64,000 bases of DNA from assembly GCA_951230915.1 (NCBI GenBank), contig OX579637.1:35588001-35652000 (forward strand). Direction: 5' to 3'. Source of the stretch: Antitrichia curtipendula (Eukaryota > Streptophyta > Bryopsida > Hypnales > Leucodontaceae). The translations under genes and the position numbers were made by a program. The notes below the pieces were generated by a model. The model was not told where the DNA came from, ran no database searches, and saw only the letters and a program-made list of their open reading frames with translations. Each line of letters begins with the position of its first letter. Positions within the stretch are counted from its first letter, which is position 1. Positions 36,991 through 50,000 of the stretch are shown one piece after another.

Positions 36991-37107
36991 GACCTCTCTT
37001 GGACCCGCAGTCGTCCCTTTTGACTTGAGGTTGCCCAAGCTGGACCCAAAGTTGACCAGAATGCATGCGCACGCATCCTTAAAAAAAGTGCACCTGTGCT
37101 CGCCCAC

Positions 37108-37116
37108 CTATATATC
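37108..37116 (+). promoter_or_regulatory. TATA-like box before the RING-H2 gene
   Basis: CTATATATC lies about 160 bp before the ATG at 37275 and is the best TATA candidate in this upstream region. Confidence 0.4.
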
Positions 37117-37274
37117 CATGCGCCCATACGGTTTTCTTCACCTTCATTCTCCACTTTGGCTCTCTCCCTTGTATCCTTTAGTGGCTATATGCGTGATCCT
37201 TGTATTGAATATTTACTTCTTACTTCATTCATCCAAGCTGGTGTTATCGCAAGCTCTCGACGCACAGAGATCCT

Positions 37275-39749
37275 ATGGCTAACGGAGGCAACAGTGATGG
37301 GTCACTTCCTCTCCCTCAGACGACACATACTCTTGGTTGCCTCAGAAAGGCTGCCAAAGACAGGACTCGGAAGCGCAGGTGCACCATTCATCGAAAGCGG
37401 TTGCATGTGTTGCATAGTGAAAATCACATTGCTTTTAAAGGATGGAATGAGGAGCCAGAGCCATGAACAATGCAGACCTACAAAGACTACATCGAATGGT
37501 GTCACATCAGCAAGATGTTTCCGACGTGGCGCCATTATCACAACCATCACATTAACAAGGCAAATTTGAAGCATTGCAAAAATACAAACTTCACACAAAG
37601 GTGTATAGAATTGTGGCAGGCTCTTTTTAAAAACCCCAACATGGACAGGAATGAAGTATTTCTCTTCATCGCTAGAAGAGCATATGCTGAGGTGGCCCTA
37701 AAAAAGGAGGTCGATTGGAGCACAATCAAGGAAACTACGTACGTGGCACGTCCAACAAGCGGATTAATACCAAGAGGTGTTATGGCTTTTCCAAACGTGG
37801 GACTTGGGCCTATTCAAAGTGCTTCTAAAAACAGAGTAGCTACTGAAGTTCACACTAATGATTCCAAAGAAGATCCTGATTCTGACGGTACGCGGACGCT
37901 AAAGATAGCACAAGACAAAGAAGACATTGTGGGCCCCACCAAAATTCAGATTGAAAATGACAAGGACCATTCAGCGTCAGAAGGTCAGAGAGTGAAAAAC
38001 CTCCCAAAGGTGCGACGTTCAATCACGCGAATTGGGCCAGGATCAACTTCAACAGCAGGTCCGGACCCACCGTTGCCAGCACAAGATGCCAACAACGTCT
38101 TTGAATTCGGTCCAAACGATGACATGCCCATGGGAGCAATTGTTCGTGCTTCCATCCCTCAATCTATAGTGAGTCAAACTGGCAACACTATGACTCTAGC
38201 TAAGGTTCTCGACCTCCTAAAGACCAAGGACATTAACATTGCTTCACTGCAAAGCAATGTCAAGAAGTTGCAATCTGAGTGTGAACACAAAAATGGTCTC
38301 CTCTCTCAACAATCTATAGAACTGCAACACCTCAGAGACAAAGTACAAGACACTTTTACTTTGTCGGACATGGATGACGCCTTTCTTGAGCCGGATTCAC
38401 ATCATTTGGACAAGGTTGTAGGCGACCTCACCAATGATTTGCTTCACCATTCTCCTCTTGCCAAGCGTGCCAAGCATTCTTCAATGACTCCAAATGCGCT
38501 TCTTACAACAATCATGGAAGATACTACCACAAATGATCTCCAGGAGACCCAAGATTCACTCTCGTTTCCTGTGATTCCTCATTCCGTACAGTCGCAGAGA
38601 AGATTGAACCTCGAAAAAGAAAATAGAATGCTTCGAGATCGGTTGTCACAGTTGGGAGCCACATACTATCATTGGAAGGTCGCGTGCATCCTCTTAGTGG
38701 ACAGAGCACAACAAGTTGCAAAGGAATTGGAGAAAATTTCAGGAAACTTTGTTGCACAAGAGCCTAAACAAGAGTGCAGTCTCACGTCCTGGGCATTGAT
38801 GGAGGACATGTTCTCCACTAATATGGACTTGGCGAAAAAACCCGACACTGATTGGACAAAAAATGGTTGGAACCACAAAAAACAAATGTCCAGCCATATC
38901 GAAGTGGAGGAAAAAAAGCTACTATGGCCACATCCTGCACTCTTTGTTTTGGATCACACCAAATGTCCCATATGTCTAGAGCAATTTGGTCCCAAAGGTG
39001 GCTGGGCACTTGGATCATGTACACATGTGTACCATCCTCAGTGTCTCATCACGCACTGTTTGATTAGACGTTGTTGCGTTCTGTGTTCAGCACCATTCCA
39101 TGATCGTTTATACACCATGTTCAACTTGATGACTTACATGCCTCCTTCTTAGGAACACAGCAGTGACACGACAGAAGACACCAGAATGTGGGGCCGAGAC
39201 TTGCTCTGGAGCTGGAGACAAGGAAACCATGATTTGAAAAAGAGAGTTGCTAATTCTCAATTGAATTGGGCAACAAATCCGGAAGAAATTGTCAGAGTTG
39301 GAGTCAAGCTGATGGGAAAAGGGCCACAAGGCGAAGGAAAGAGGGCATTCTTCTACTAGTGCCTTGGTGGATATTTCAATAAGAACTCCGGAACCTTTAA
39401 TTGGGGTCCTCATCTACAACGACACCGTTGGAATTTTCAAGGACTGAGGGTGGCCAATCAAGATGCAACGGCCTCCATGGATGAATTGGACAGCATTTCT
39501 TACTTAGACTCTGTATACGGGCCTTATTACCAAACTCAAGTCCTCGACTATCTGTTGGAAGAACACTCTCCAAAGACCACAAAGATCCTCGAAGCTCTAA
39601 AGAATTCCAACATCCCGGAATCCATTTTGAAGGCGGACGGACCAGCTTCACGAACTCGTGCCAAGCATAAGCTTGGTGTTGGGGAGTCATCCACCTACGA
39701 ACGTGGCGAAGAAAGTGGTTCTCAAAATGACACAGATGTTATCATCTAA
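37275..39749 (+). CDS. RING-H2/coiled-coil protein in one long frame with three in-frame stops
   Basis: A single frame of 825 codons runs from the ATG at 37275 to the TAA at 39747. It is interrupted only by a TGA (37464-37466), a TAG (39150-39152) and a TAG (39357-39359). It reads in order: a short basic N-terminus (DRTRKRRCTIHRKR), an unrecognised helical domain around the first stop (MQTYKDYIEWCHISKMFPTW), and a coiled coil (LAKVLDLLKTKDINIASLQ). A second coiled coil (LNLEKENRMLRDRLSQLG) precedes the RING-H2 finger, with CPIC, then CTHVYHPQC, then CVLC (about residues 565-605). The finger predicts E3 ubiquitin ligase activity. The 200-codon C-terminus beyond the TAGs keeps sensible composition. 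No palindromes lie nearby. It may be a mobile-element or decayed host gene; the family is not recognised. Confidence 0.65.
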
Positions 39750-41700
39750 ACATTTTTGTTCTTCGTTTACGTCGACATCTTTTTGCATAATAGTATACGT
39801 GCTGTAAGGCCCCTAGCATATGGTCATACTATATCTACATTAGCAATGGCAAGCAGTGTTTAGTAGTTTTGTTTTTTTTCTTCAATTCCATTTCTATAGG
39901 CTTTGTTTTATACTTATGTATTGCAATTTTATATTGCTTTGATTTTCAATATATACTACCTTGCCTTTCTTGTTTAAAAATGAGGTCATCCTTACAAAAT
40001 TTGGAAATCTTCATCAATATTTAATTCTAAACAAATCCAATCCAAACTATTTTATGCTTCATTTATTCAAGTACATTGTTCAAAAATTTTAGATTCATCA
40101 TCCTAGCCAATTGCCAATTCAATGTGCCTAAAATTGAAATTGTAGACTTCTCTACCTTGTATTGAAGGTGAAGTAATGTCGTCCAACATTTCTAGAAAAA
40201 AACACGTACGTCTTGTAGCTTCTGCAATTCAATGAATAAGTAGGAAAACGGGTTCACAATACATATAAAAAAATTGAACCACAGATCTCTTGCTAGAACA
40301 ATCTTACCGATGAAATTAGTATATTTCAATTCCATCTTAGAGCTTTTAACACATTAGTTCTTCCTTCAATCTTGAACTTACTTTTTCTTAACAGCTTCTT
40401 AACAAATGAAAATGAAGTTTTTTTTTTTTTAATTTACTAAACTCTGAATTCAATTCTTCAACATAAAAAAATAGTGGATGCAAAATCAGTATTGCCCAAA
40501 TTCTAAATTAATCCCTAAAGTCCCATTGTCCCCTCGAGGGACAAATGGGATTTTGGGCAGGAACCTACAGGCTGAATTTTTGTTCCGATTTTTTGAAACA
40601 TTTTTTGAAGAAAGAAAAATTGATTATCTTAGTGGGAATATAATTTTTATTTCAATTGGTGCCCTGGACCAAAGGTTGTACCACAAAAAGCCCCAAACCA
40701 AACTCGGATGGCAGCACCAAAAAAATCACAGAAAGTCAAAATAAATTTAAAATTTTTTTTTTCCTAAAATATTAAATTTCTATATACGTGTGAAGCTTTG
40801 ATTCATTCTATTTGGACAAGTATTGAAATAATTATGGAAAATCCTGTTTTTCGGGCAATCTAAGCATTTTCTTGGAAAAATAACTTATAGGATTCATTTT
40901 TGAATGCATTTTTCAGAATTTTGAAAAAAAAAATATTAGACAAGGTTGTTCTTTCTTGCTAGAACAATCTCACAGTTGGAATTATTGTGTTTCAATACCA
41001 CCTTGGAGCTATTAATGATTTATTTTTTTATTCAATCTTGGACCTACATCTACTTAACAATTTTTTAAAGAATGAAAATCGAGTGTTTATTTTTTGAATT
41101 TTTTTTCATAAGTTGTCAAAACAATTCTTCAATACAAAATTTTTTAAACTCAAAGTCTGTAGAGTAAATTTTTGTTCCAAGTGGCGACCAAAGTCAGTTG
41201 AAATTGGAAAAAAAGCATTCAAAAACACTACTTTCCAACTTTGAATGCTGATATCTTCCAATCCGTACGGTCAAATTTGATGAAATTTTTATTACATGAT
41301 CTTAGACAAGTGAAGTACAAGATCCTACGATTAAATTTTTTTTTAAATTTTTTTTGTTTTCTTGGATGAACGCAGTAGAAATGACAATTTTCAGTGGTTT
41401 CTGGCCAGAAAATGGCCTTGGAACTTTAGGGGTTAAGATGATTCAAAGCCAAAAAATCTATTCAAGCAAGGTATAAAAAAAATCGTTTACTTCACTTATG
41501 CCACATTTAACTACTTCTGGACTTTAGCGGGAATTCTGGACTTTGTGAAGGTTTAGGGCATCGTAGGATATCTTGATCTTATGTAAACTGAGGCCGCAAT
41601 GCCTTTCAATGGAGGCTTAAACTGCCTTAGGATGTGGAGTCATCAGGAGATTGTTGATGCAGTGGAATTGTATCCCTTTTGGATTTAAAGTGTAGGAACA
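39750..41700. other. AT-rich stretch without a gene
   Basis: Many poly-A/T runs occur, and no ORF shows a domain. The plus frame at 40478-40744 is open but shows no conserved character. Two similar sub-stretches share CTTGCTAGAACAATCT near 40288 and 40955, suggesting an old internal duplication. Confidence 0.5.
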
Positions 41701-41749
41701 AATTGATGCATTCGTATTTAGGGTTGGCTTTAAATATGCGACATTACAG

Positions 41750-43985
41750 ATCGGGAGATGTCACGACATATTTCGCAGAGCATTACCCAAGAAGAAAGAT
41801 GTGATGAGGCAAAACATTCATGCAGTTACGGACATTTGATAAGTTGTAATAACAGTGAAATACAGAAGGTGGATTCACCAATTCATAATCATCTTTTACT
41901 TTTTGGTGAAACGAATAGGGTGAACCCACTACTTGAAAACACAATACAAAACAGCCAAAGCAATGACTGTGCACAACCCAAGTGATAACGAGCGAAAAGG
42001 ACTTTATAATCATTTGGATGCAACAAATACGTGCCATTCAAATCGAATGGGTGCCAATCAAATAAGTGCCACTAGTTCCATGTGAACCTATGCTTATTTC
42101 TGGGCCCGCGACCAATCAAAGTGCGGTCCTATAACGTGCGCACATTGCCAATCTAAAGTATCTACATCATCCCTCACATGCAACGCCGGTTGAAATAAAT
42201 GCGGACGTACCCAATTCAGAGGATCGAGAACAAGCATTACGACAGTGTCATTCAAGAGTACCCTGCGCATCCAAGGATTACTTGAAAGAGTCCTCAGTAG
42301 TGCATGACGCCGCGGATACAGTTGGTTCTTGCGTGGATTGTTGGATCCAGAAAAGAAAAGGAACCTTGAAAGAATCTCCAGCAGTAGAATACGTCGAAGG
42401 AGAACAACTAATGTCAAAGGTTGCACTGCCGCCCACAAGCCACAGTGAGTTTCTTCAACAAGATATCGCAGAAGATCGTGGAAGCCAGCCCGTATTTGTA
42501 TATTCTGTGGAAGATCCTCCACACCGCCCTTAACGTAGAGATCCCCAGTCAGTATAAGGAGCATCGCCTTCTGCAAAGACCAAGTACATCTCAGCACACA
42601 GAAATGATGTAAAGACAGAAGAGGACGTCGAATGATCGTGAGATATCACGATCACTATGCATTACTACAGAACCGCGTACCGAATAGAACTGGCGGATTA
42701 GAAAAGAGAACATCAAGTGAAAATCTCATTTGCAGATGAGATTAGGAAAGTTAATATTACATGTAGAATGTGACTGCAGTCCAAAAATGCAAGACTAGTG
42801 AGGCATGCATTCTTTTAAACACAGAAAGTGGAATTAGGCATAAATAATATGAGATCCAAAAATTAATACAAAAGAAAAGAAGGATCTGCATTACATTGCA
42901 GCGAAAGAATTGCAAAGTTCAGAGTATCCATTAGAGGCAAAGTCACACGACCATGAGATCTCCCGATCAAGCCATAGAGACAAGATTACGTAAACAAATT
43001 CAACTCAAGACTTCAACGGTTTTAGGGTGAAGTCTTGCTGACAATAGGAGGAACACGCCCAACAAATTGCATAAGCACAACTACAACTATCATCCCCTAT
43101 TACATAAACCAAAATGGAGGACATTACGGGGACGAAAGACATACAACTGTTTGTACTATCGGACATGTACATGGTGATCCATTAAATTCCTTGGACGGCA
43201 AGAGGGAAGATCGTGCGATCTCCTGATTGAACTAAGCAGCTGAACATTATGAGGCCCACACTAATAAAATCTATTGAAGATACCGCTTCCCAGTATTCCC
43301 CCATCTTCGCGAGACATGATGGGACCTTACCATTGTCTTCAGACGTGATGGGGATTGCTGGAGTGTAGGTCCCCCACTCTGCTCCTTCACTTAGTCTTCA
43401 TGTTTCTCTTTGCTCCATTCTCTTCATTTATCTCTTTACTTGCTTTAATTTCTTAATGCCATATGTCATGGCTTCAATCTTGCTTACCATTCTAAATGCA
43501 ATGATCCATCAGTTGTTTCGGAGAAACAGAAATAAAATACTTCAGAGTTAAATACAATTTCATTATCCCCAGCAACATGATATGCGATTTAACAAAAAGA
43601 AGAAGAGAGACTGACGCTGTGCACAATGAGTACGACAACACATGTCAGTTAAAATCGCCCCTACAGTCCATCGTGAGATCTCACGATAGGAAATGAACTT
43701 GCATATTATACAAACACATCTCAGTATATTCACGCACGACGATAATTACGGAGGTCAAAATTATCCAATTGAAATCATAACTCTAACTCACAAATGGATT
43801 TCACATATAACCATACAATAATATTTACAATGTGCCTTACAAAATGAGTAAAATTTAAAATGACTCTTAAGAGATGGGAAAGTCAAGTATTTAAAAAATG
43901 CATTTACAAAATTCATAGTGAGTTCAAGAGTATTAAACAGTAAGTAATGAAGTATGATAGAATGAGATTGTGATATCTCCGGATC
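41750..43985. repeat. dispersed 18-bp palindromes between the RING gene and copy B
   Basis: Copies lie at 41750, 42635 (ATCGTGAGATATCACGAT), 42950, 43210, 43670 (ATCGTGAGATCTCACGAT, perfect) and 43968, with a weaker one near 44054. They are intergenic and occur in both central variants. Confidence 0.8.
42094..42590 (-). pseudogene. possible relic of an FCP1-like HAD domain
   Basis: The minus-strand frame follows an acceptor-like TTTGCAG and reads AMLLILTGDLYVKGG, then IRAGFHDLLRYLVEETHCGLW. In spacing this resembles the start of the HAD domain of copy B (FDLNGVLVH, then RPSCPHFLDWV, then AFWSS). The catalytic Asp pair is not intact, and the DDDP motif is not clear. I read it as a decayed relative; it could instead be an unrelated open frame. 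Confidence 0.35.
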
Positions 43986-44014
43986 CAGTCCCACGCAGAA
44001 GATACAGACGACAT

Positions 44015-47000
44015 CTAAGTTACACCCTTCAATATGTTACACCCCGGTCTGGTCAACGGGATCTCCGGATTCTGACCATGAGGAAACGGGTGGGCTCTAA
44101 CATACGCTGGGACAGCTTCCTGTGACTTGAAAAGTTGGTTGAGATAAGGAAACAGCTTCCCCATTAAGTCATCATCTCTCATGGCACCATCCCAAGTTCT
44201 GGGGAAGATGGCGCTATGACAGTCGTTCTAGAGGTTCTTTAATGGGTCGTCATCGATGAGTAGAAGATTTTCTTGTGTCCGCAAATTCAGCTTACAAGCG
44301 AAGTGTGACAGATCCTTTAGAAAGTAAGGCCTGTCCGGACGACGACGGTCTATGTAAGACGAGAGTGTGCAGTCCTCTTGCGTGAGAATAGGCACATCTT
44401 TCGGCTTCACAACCGCCCCGGACAGCATCTGGTTCAAAGCGAATGTCGCATTCTGTTTTGTCATACTGCTCCAGAATGCGAGCTTAACAGTCCTATGCAC
44501 CCAGTCCAGGAAGTGTGGGCAACTCGGTCGCACAGCACAGCGACGTCTATTACGATCATCGAAAGTCTTGTGAACTAGAACTCCATTCAGGTCAAAGATC
44601 ACAAAATACAACCGCGGTTCTACCTTATTCAACGACTTCCGCACCTCTTCACGAGAGACTTCGGTGACTCGACAACCTTCTGAAAATCCGACAAACAGCG
44701 CGTTAGAGTCCAGTTAAGAATCCATTCTCAAGTATAAGCATTATAAAAATTGGTTAACTTCTTACCTGGAATCCGAGGTCGGATGTATTTTTGGGGAGGC
44801 CCTTCTTTGCTCTTGTCGACACCTTGAAATGCTTTCTTGCCCTCATCACCGTCCCGTTGCCGATTTCCTATCTCGTCCTGAACCATTGGCCCTTTCTCCC
44901 TCTCGTCGCCGCGATTTTCTTCTTTCCCCCTATCGTCGCCAAAAATTGGCCCCTTCCCCTCTTCCATGTCGTCGTCGCTCTCTTGCTCTTCCTCATTGAA
45001 TAGTTGATCCATTGGATCCCCTCCTTCCAGTCCTGCACGCGGCCCATTCTGAAATGCCCTGTTAAACAATGGTTTGTACAGGAATCGGTGCGCTCGCCTT
45101 ACGGCTTGCGTATGCTGTTTTGTCTTTCGAAAAGGATCCTTAGGGTCGATGAAATCGAACGCAATTAAATCATTACTCGGAGATTCAGCAAGTGATTTGA
45201 CCGCATCCACGACGCACAATTTCATTATGTCTGCGGCCTCATATGGTAAGGCCTCCAGCACTTCTTTGTTAATTCCCTCACCGTTTCCAGGAGCCACTTC
45301 ACTTGACACCGCCAGTGCAATAGTGGAGGCGACAGAAGCAATATCCACAGTCACCTTCAGTCTGAATCTCGGACTCATGGGTACCAAATCAACGAGGGTG
45401 TCCTCCTGTTCGTCCACCGTTATTCCCGTGAGCAGGAGACCTCGCGAAGTGACCATCGTGATATCCCCCGATGTAGAAGTTCCTAACCCTACCAGATGTC
45501 CGTCAATATCCTCGCCAGCTGCCTGATCAACCTGCGCCATGACGACCTCCGTTTCCTGGACGATCAGGGGATCCCACGATGCCTGTGTGCTCGCCCCAGC
45601 CCCCTTATCACGGTTTCCAGAGCCTGGTGCAGGGGCATCTGCCGCGGGAACCTCCAACTCGAGTTTGCTGGCGTCAATCCCCGGGAGGTCTCCACCAAGA
45701 GTAAGATCTCGGCACCCTTCAGTTGATTGGCGGCCGGTGCTTTCATCTAAGTTTTCCAGACCCTTCACTATGTCCAACACAATCCTTGTGTTCATCGTGG
45801 GATCCCCTGATGGACCTGGAATTCTTCTGACCTCTGTCTGATTCATCCCTCGGGCAGGTTCTGTCCCATCGGGCACATTCCTGATAACTCCAGCGCCACT
45901 AGCTGTCTGCGGCACCTCCTCGTCGGGAACGCCTAAATCGACAGTCTCCAGAATTGACGGCGGGCAAGCACATGTCAGAAGTATGCCTGCCGCGTGTGAT
46001 GCTTCGGGATTCACAATCCCAGTTGACATCTGCGGATCTTGTTCCGCCTCGGCGACGTCCTTGTTCAGATTCGCTTTGGGACTGACCACCTTCCGCGTCT
46101 ACACTGTGGCTGCACTACCTTGCCGTCGTCGCTTTGCAGCCTTCTTCCCAGCAGTATTTCTTCCACAGTCAAGATACTTGGCCAGATTACTTCCAGTCTT
46201 CCTTCTGGATGTCCTCGGGTTCTCGAGCAGAGACCCTGTAACCTCATCGCCTGTTGAACTGTCGGACAGGAAATGCACTTGTCGTCCAGCTCCTTCCGGC
46301 TGAGGAGCTTTCTGTGGCTGCTTGGCTACATCTCCCAGCCAATTTGGTGCTGGCGGTTTAGAATGATGCTCCTGTTGCTCGACCATATTGCTTGGACTCG
46401 TTGGAGGCGACTGAACATTGGGGTCAGTGACGTTTACGTCCTGCGGGAGTTCTTGAAGGCGCATCTTCCTCCTGCGTCGAATCCAAAAACAAATCACTTG
46501 GACATTTAGAATCCCAATCAAACACCAGAAATCACTAATGTGAGCTTCCCAAGATCAGGGGATCTCATGATGGTTCAGCAATTAACGCACACTAACCTCG
46601 TTGTGATCAACCGACCTTGTTCCTGTACGTTCATGGGATTCGTCGATGACCTCATTCACTATATTGTCCTCATGCTCGTCATGGGAATCTAGAGGATCGG
46701 ATGGGTTGATTTCGTCATTATCAGCCTCCATGTCCGGTTGATCCCCGGCCTCGCCGGTGCCTTCTGGAATTGGAGGAGCTGCCGCGGGTGCTTCCTTGTC
46801 GTCCCAAATCTGTTTGGCGACGACCTCACTTGCCGTCACAGCTTCAGCGGAATGCACTACCTTCAGCACTTGAACACCTCCTAAATTCTGAAATACACCA
46901 ATCAGTTGTTAGTGTGCCTGGAACCGGCAGGACCAAAACATTGCGTTGTTCGAAATGAAAGGGAGATTGTGGAGCCCAAGACCTTACCAGTCCCAGGTAG

Positions 47001-50000
47001 GTGAACTCGGGACCGCCGTTGACATTCACGAGGACAAGGTCGGTGTATGCGAGTCCTTTAAATATCTCCTCCGCCGTCTTGATCTTCAGGTACGGCACAT
47101 GCGGTCGTTGCCAATACGGGTGGACATCCTTCATGTCTTGCGATCTGTAAGTCTACTTCAAATTAGTTAGTCCAAGGAAGTAGGCTTTGAAGGAATCATG
47201 CTTGGTTCCGTGAGGGATGTGCTCAAAGATGAAGACGAGAAAGACGTTGAACCCCTCCCCGGCCGGTGACATAGGGAAGAAGTCGTCCGGCCCAGCCATG
47301 TAAGTCACAACGTACCAATCCCACAACCTTGCTGTCATCTCCTCATCTCTTTTCTCGAGATAGCTCGCAATAGTGTGGAATCCCTCGGCATCTGTGATGA
47401 GGACGGCGCCAGCCTGCGGTGAGACAGTCTTGTCCTTAGGGTCGTAGAACTCCAGAGCATTGAAGAGTCTGTTAAGTTTATAAACTCCAGCATCTTCGTA
47501 CGGGATCCATAGGATGCCTCCTCAAATATGAACTAGATGTAAAGGTGACGCTTCTTCTTTCCCCGCCATGCCTTGACGTCTAGGGCCGACAAAGTTTTGC
47601 TGATATCCCAAGTTCTCTCGTCCATCATTTTGCACAGATAGTGCTTCGAGAAATCCTATACATGCGCCTGTGTCACTTCATCCTCCACAGCGGACTTGAA
47701 GAACGACTCCTACATATTAATGACGAATTCGGGGAGGTCCTTTGGGTCGAACGTCTTGTTCAATCCCTTTGTCCTGCCTTCCAGCCACTTCTTCCCAGCA
47801 GGGACTTCCATGGCCTTGTTCACCCACAAATCTAATTCGTCGCTTCCGATGTCCTTCTCGGTCGCGAAGTTCTCCCAAGTGGATTCCGGATATGGTACAT
47901 ACTCCATCTTCCTCATGGGCAGCGGTTGATTTGTATAGTGTGCCAAGAGCTCGTTCTTCATGGCCCTCACCAACCTCAATCTTGCACCAGCGATATTGAG
48001 AGGGATGATTTTGAAATTCTGCCGGCCACTCTTCTGACCTGTCATCCTCGAACTCTTTACATAGAGGACGTTGGCTTCCACTTGATCCGCAAGGTAGTTT
48101 ATGTCCTCCGGTCGAAGTCCATAGAGCGTCTTGAAGTCGTTCTGCGTTAGGGGTTTTCGCTCCTGCTTCCCGCATACATCGACCAGGCCCGTTCCATCGG
48201 GAAGATATCCTTTCATGAATTTCTCCTCAATGTCGATCCACCTCTTTACGTCGGCGTCGTCCTCCAGAAAGAGCAGGGGTATTCGCAGTTCCGAGTTATC
48301 AACAGTCTTCACACCCGCAAAGATTGTCACCAAGCACGGATGAAATGCCTGCACAACAGAGTCAAAGTGAGTACCCAATGATCAGGTCTACACCATGAAT
48401 GGGATACGATGTCGTGAGATCCCACGATCATCGATAGTTACAGTAAAACAAATTGGCATAGCGTCAATTGTGTGGGATAGACTAGAAAACCATCAGAGGA
48501 TATTACAATGACGGCATTGTGAAGGAAATGGAAGTAGAACACAAACATGGACATCGTGGGATCACACGATTGATATTCCGATAGTTGATCCGAAAAGTCA
48601 AGAACAGGAATCCACAATACAATTCCTAGAAATGAAGCCAGAAACCATATCACATAGACCTTATTTCTATCCACCAAGGATTTGAGAATGCTTTGCCGGA
48701 GCAATGGTGGAACCCACAGTGATTTCATTACAATTTCGTCTGCTTATGTTTGTAAGTACAAGTCGATCATGGGATCCCACGATGATTGCTAAGTGTTCCA
48801 TTGAGATGTAGAGTCAACATAAATATGAATTGGAATCTTACATTATACTCTTGCGTGTGAGTTCTCCCCATTATGGCGGGCTGCGGACTTCCCATACTGC
48901 GCCATTTCGTTCTTGCGTACAAGAGCTGCTTGGTGAAATTCATCTCCTTCTGTTCACCAGCGAGATTCTGGTTCAGTGCCCGCGAGAAGTGCAATAGGTC
49001 TCCGTGGTTGACCTTGGGTGTCCAGACTGGAATGATGTAGAACGTAGACGCGAGCTTTTTGTCGGCCTCGGGAATTTCATTAGCATCAATCAGGTTCTTG
49101 AAGGCCTTGACAGTGTGCTGTCCCCCAATAATGAAGTATTGCGTCTTCGGGTCTTCAAAGATTTCTGGTTTCGGTGGTGTCTTCTCGTAGTGCGTCACCA
49201 TGCCATTTGGGCCGTATGGGCCAACTTTAAGTGGGAGGACTATAATCACTCTGCTCTCTGAGTCATACTCTAGCGTGATACGTGCCTTCCTCGTGACTCT
49301 GTCCAGCCGTTCAGGATCGATGGCCCTGTATACGAGTAGTGCTTTTGATGCCTCGTGCAGGCACTTCATGTTCACGCAGATCAGCTCCCCATTTTTGTCA
49401 CGAAGGGCTTTTCTTCCCCATTTGTAGAAGCCACTGAAGGATTTCTCGTACAATGTCTTCATCGCCATCATTTGCTCCGGTCGCATCTTCTTGATCTCTG
49501 CTTCCCCTAGAGCGACAGCCTCTTGCAGCAAAAGCGGGGTCTCAGCTTTCTTCCTCTTTCCGGCTGAACCCTGTCCGACATCATCGTCATCGCCTGGAGC
49601 TCCAACCATTGACTTCCTCTTCTTGGTCTTCTTGGCCGGTGACAGTTTGGGAGCATCCTCTTCGACTGCCTTGGGGGCAGCACTCGATTCAGCCAAATCT
49701 TCCTGAATGATATCCCATTGGTTCTTCATTTCTTGAGGCTTCCAAGAAGGCTTCGTGGAGTCCTTGCACATCAAATGCGCCTTGGCTGTCATGGTCTCAC
49801 AGAGTCCCATGCTCATTGTCTCGTAGTCGAGGATGAAGCCGTAGGTAATGGACTCAGTGGATAGGGGTACCTTCTCTTCTATGATAAGAAGCGTTGTTTT
49901 GTTGTCAAGTCCTTGCACTTCCACGACCTTGAGACCGCCTGTTCCATGTCCCTTGCCATTGTTCAGGATAGAGGGAAGAATCAAAGCTGATTCGTCATTG

